Below are positions 4,133-5,183 of a DNA stretch of 5,183 nucleotides, one piece after another (within the stretch, counting starts at the first letter, position 1; each line of letters starts with the position of its first letter). The notes under the pieces were generated by a model. The model did no database searches. It saw nothing but the letters and a program-made list of their open reading frames with translations, and was not told the origin of the DNA. This DNA comes from Nanobdellota archaeon (GTDB taxonomy: Archaea > Nanobdellota > Nanobdellia > SCGC-AAA011-G17 > VGLX01): NCBI GenBank assembly GCA_030691925.1, contig JAUYDG010000026.1, positions 1-5,183 of the forward strand, read 5' to 3'. The translations under genes and the position numbers were made by a program.

Positions 4133-5183
4133 TTGAAAAAAAGGGGATTGTCATTACCTATTCTAGTTTCTGTTTTGTTATTAAGCTTTTATTTCGTTTT
4201 TGGCACCTTAGAGGGTGATCTTGGTACAGCAACTGTTACATCAGAGTTTACACCCGGGGATGGTTATGCTATTTCTAATTATACCAAAGGTGGGCAGAAT
4301 GCTACTTTAAATCTTACAATAACTGTTCCTGCGTTAACAGGTGATAACAATATTACAGTAGTGTCTATTGAGTCACCGGTTAATATATTATTAAACGACA
4401 TGGGTAATCTGTCTAATGATAGTGGTGCAGTCCTTCATACGGCTGATTTTTCTGTAGTAAGTGGTGGTTGGGATTGTGATACGAGTAATGTGCAAGATGG
4501 TATATACTTGAACTGGACATGCGTTAATGGTTCAGATTCTTTGTTAGGATCAAACACTCAATTTAGGTTTGCATTTAATTTTAGCGCGAATAGTACTGGC
4601 ACAGAAGAAGCTATTGAGTGGAATATCACGCTTGTTGCGATAAACGAGTCAAATACTGTATTATTCCATACTAACTTAGATGCTCAGGCTCCAGTAATAA
4701 GCTTGGATAATCCTTCTGATTTTTATAACGAGACTGCTACCGGTAGCGTGGTGTTTAATTACACTGCGAATGACTCCAATTTGGATACTTGCGAGCTGTG
4801 GGGTAACTGGAGTGGTTGGCATTTGAATGAGACTTTTATAAACCAGTCATTTGGGCTTACGAGTGGTGAGACGAATGGTAGTAGTAATGTTACGATTGAG
4901 GATGGTCAGTATGTTTGGTCTGTTTATTGTAATGATAGTTTGAATAATTATAATAGTACTGTTGATAATCGTACTTTGACTGTTGATCTTACTGCGCCTA
5001 ATATTACTTTGGATAGTCCTGTTGATTTTTTTAATGAGACTGCTACTGGAAGCGTAACGTTCAACTACACTGCCTCTGATATTGTTTCTGATGTGGATAC
5101 TTGTGAGTTGTGGGGTAATTGGACTACTGGTGGTTGGCATTTGAATGAGACTTTTGTAAGCCCGCCAGAGGATGCTACGAATG
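4133..5183 (+). CDS. secreted, heavily sequon-bearing surface protein with Ig-like repeats (N-terminal part)
   Basis: An open frame of 350 codons runs from TTG 4133 off the right edge, with no stop. It begins with a signal-peptide-like segment: positive KKR (2-4), then a hydrophobic stretch LSLPILVSVLLLSFYFVFG (6-24). A first domain follows (~27-185), with a cysteine pair C115/C130. Then come two repeats, 186-287 and 288 onward, each starting AP-x-I, with NETATGS, FNYTA, DTCELWGNW and GWHLNETF. In the first, C220 and C266 (VYCNDS) are spaced as in an Ig-like disulfide. I count 28 N-x-S/T sequons in 350 residues, pointing to heavy N-glycosylation outside the cell. The likely role is a cell-surface or S-layer-associated glycoprotein or adhesin; I do not recognise a named family, and the C-terminal anchor is outside the window. 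Codons end mostly in T or G, unlike the other genes here. Confidence 0.85.
   Translation, partial: MKKRGLSLPILVSVLLLSFYFVFGTLEGDLGTATVTSEFTPGDGYAISNYTKGGQNATLNLTITVPALTGDNNITVVSIESPVNILLNDMGNLSNDSGAVLHTADFSVVSGGWDCDTSNVQDGIYLNWTCVNGSDSLLGSNTQFRFAFNFSANSTGTEEAIEWNITLVAINESNTVLFHTNLDAQAPVISLDNPSDFYNETATGSVVFNYTANDSNLDTCELWGNWSGWHLNETFINQSFGLTSGETNGSSNVTIEDGQYVWSVYCNDSLNNYNSTVDNRTLTVDLTAPNITLDSPVDFFNETATGSVTFNYTASDIVSDVDTCELWGNWTTGGWHLNETFVSPPEDATN
4688..4993 (+). repeat. surface-protein repeat unit 1 (102 codons)
   Basis: Residues 186-287 form one complete unit from APVISLDNP to the Thr before the next AP. It contains NETATGS at 199-205, FNYTA 208-212, CELWGNWSGWHLNET 220-234 and WSVYCNDS 262-269. 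DNA similarity to the next unit is clear in stretches such as GAGACTGCTAC and TGGCATTTGAATGAGACTTT, so the duplication has not fully decayed. Confidence 0.8.
4994..5183 (+). repeat. surface-protein repeat unit 2 (cut by window edge)
   Basis: Residues 288-350 repeat unit 1 from APNITLDSP onward: NETATGS 301-307, FNYTA 310-314, DTCELWGNW 322-330 and GWHLNETF 334-341. Compared with unit 1 it gains two residues before DTCELW (DIVSDVD versus DSNLD) and two in TTGGW versus SGW. Probably more units follow outside the window. Confidence 0.8.

Noticed and set aside
4847..5140. Minus-strand 97-codon open frame opposite the surface gene
   Set aside because: Its Thr/Ile/Asn-rich translation is the complement of the biased T/G-ending codons of the repeat gene; no start context or motif.

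Overview
The window looks like a piece of an archaeal chromosome, most likely from the DPANN side (Woesearchaeota/Pacearchaeota-like). Evidence for archaea: a GatD-type amidotransferase subunit, an archaeal-length RNase J, an FtsZ close in motifs to methanogen FtsZ, AT-rich TATA boxes with purine-rich BRE-like upstream bases, and a GAGGTGAGG Shine-Dalgarno. The DPANN placement is inference from the style of the surface protein (repeats with CELWGNW and GWHLNET motifs).

Layout. 1-687 (-): the N-terminal 229 codons of gatD, cut by the window edge. 688-1006: a divergent gatD/ftsZ intergenic region holding a palindromic TATA box (744-759), an array of five TTGGCG-like motifs (786-899), three of them in the loops of inverted repeats with different stems, and a probable ftsZ promoter with a palindromic TATA box inside an 8-bp inverted repeat (920-958). 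1007-2080 (+): complete ftsZ. 2081-2247: convergent intergenic region with a strong hairpin plus U-tract terminator for ftsZ and weaker terminator candidates for the opposite strand. 2248-3582 (-): complete RNase J-type beta-CASP nuclease. 3585-3932 (-): small DUF192 (UPF0127) protein lying 2 nt upstream of the RNase J gene, probably the same operon. 3933-4132: divergent promoter region. 4133-5183 (+): start of a large secreted, sequon-packed surface protein with a TTG start and tandem 102-residue Ig-like repeats, cut by the right edge.

How they fit together. gatD (Gln-tRNA formation), ftsZ (division ring) and RNase J (RNA decay) are housekeeping genes with A/C-ending codons. The surface protein has a different character: T/G-ending codons, 28 N-glycosylation sequons in 350 residues and internal repeats. 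The most unusual element is the TTGGCG hairpin array upstream of ftsZ, which could be a structured leader or small RNA, or a multi-site operator. No mobile element, CRISPR array, tRNA or rRNA was seen.
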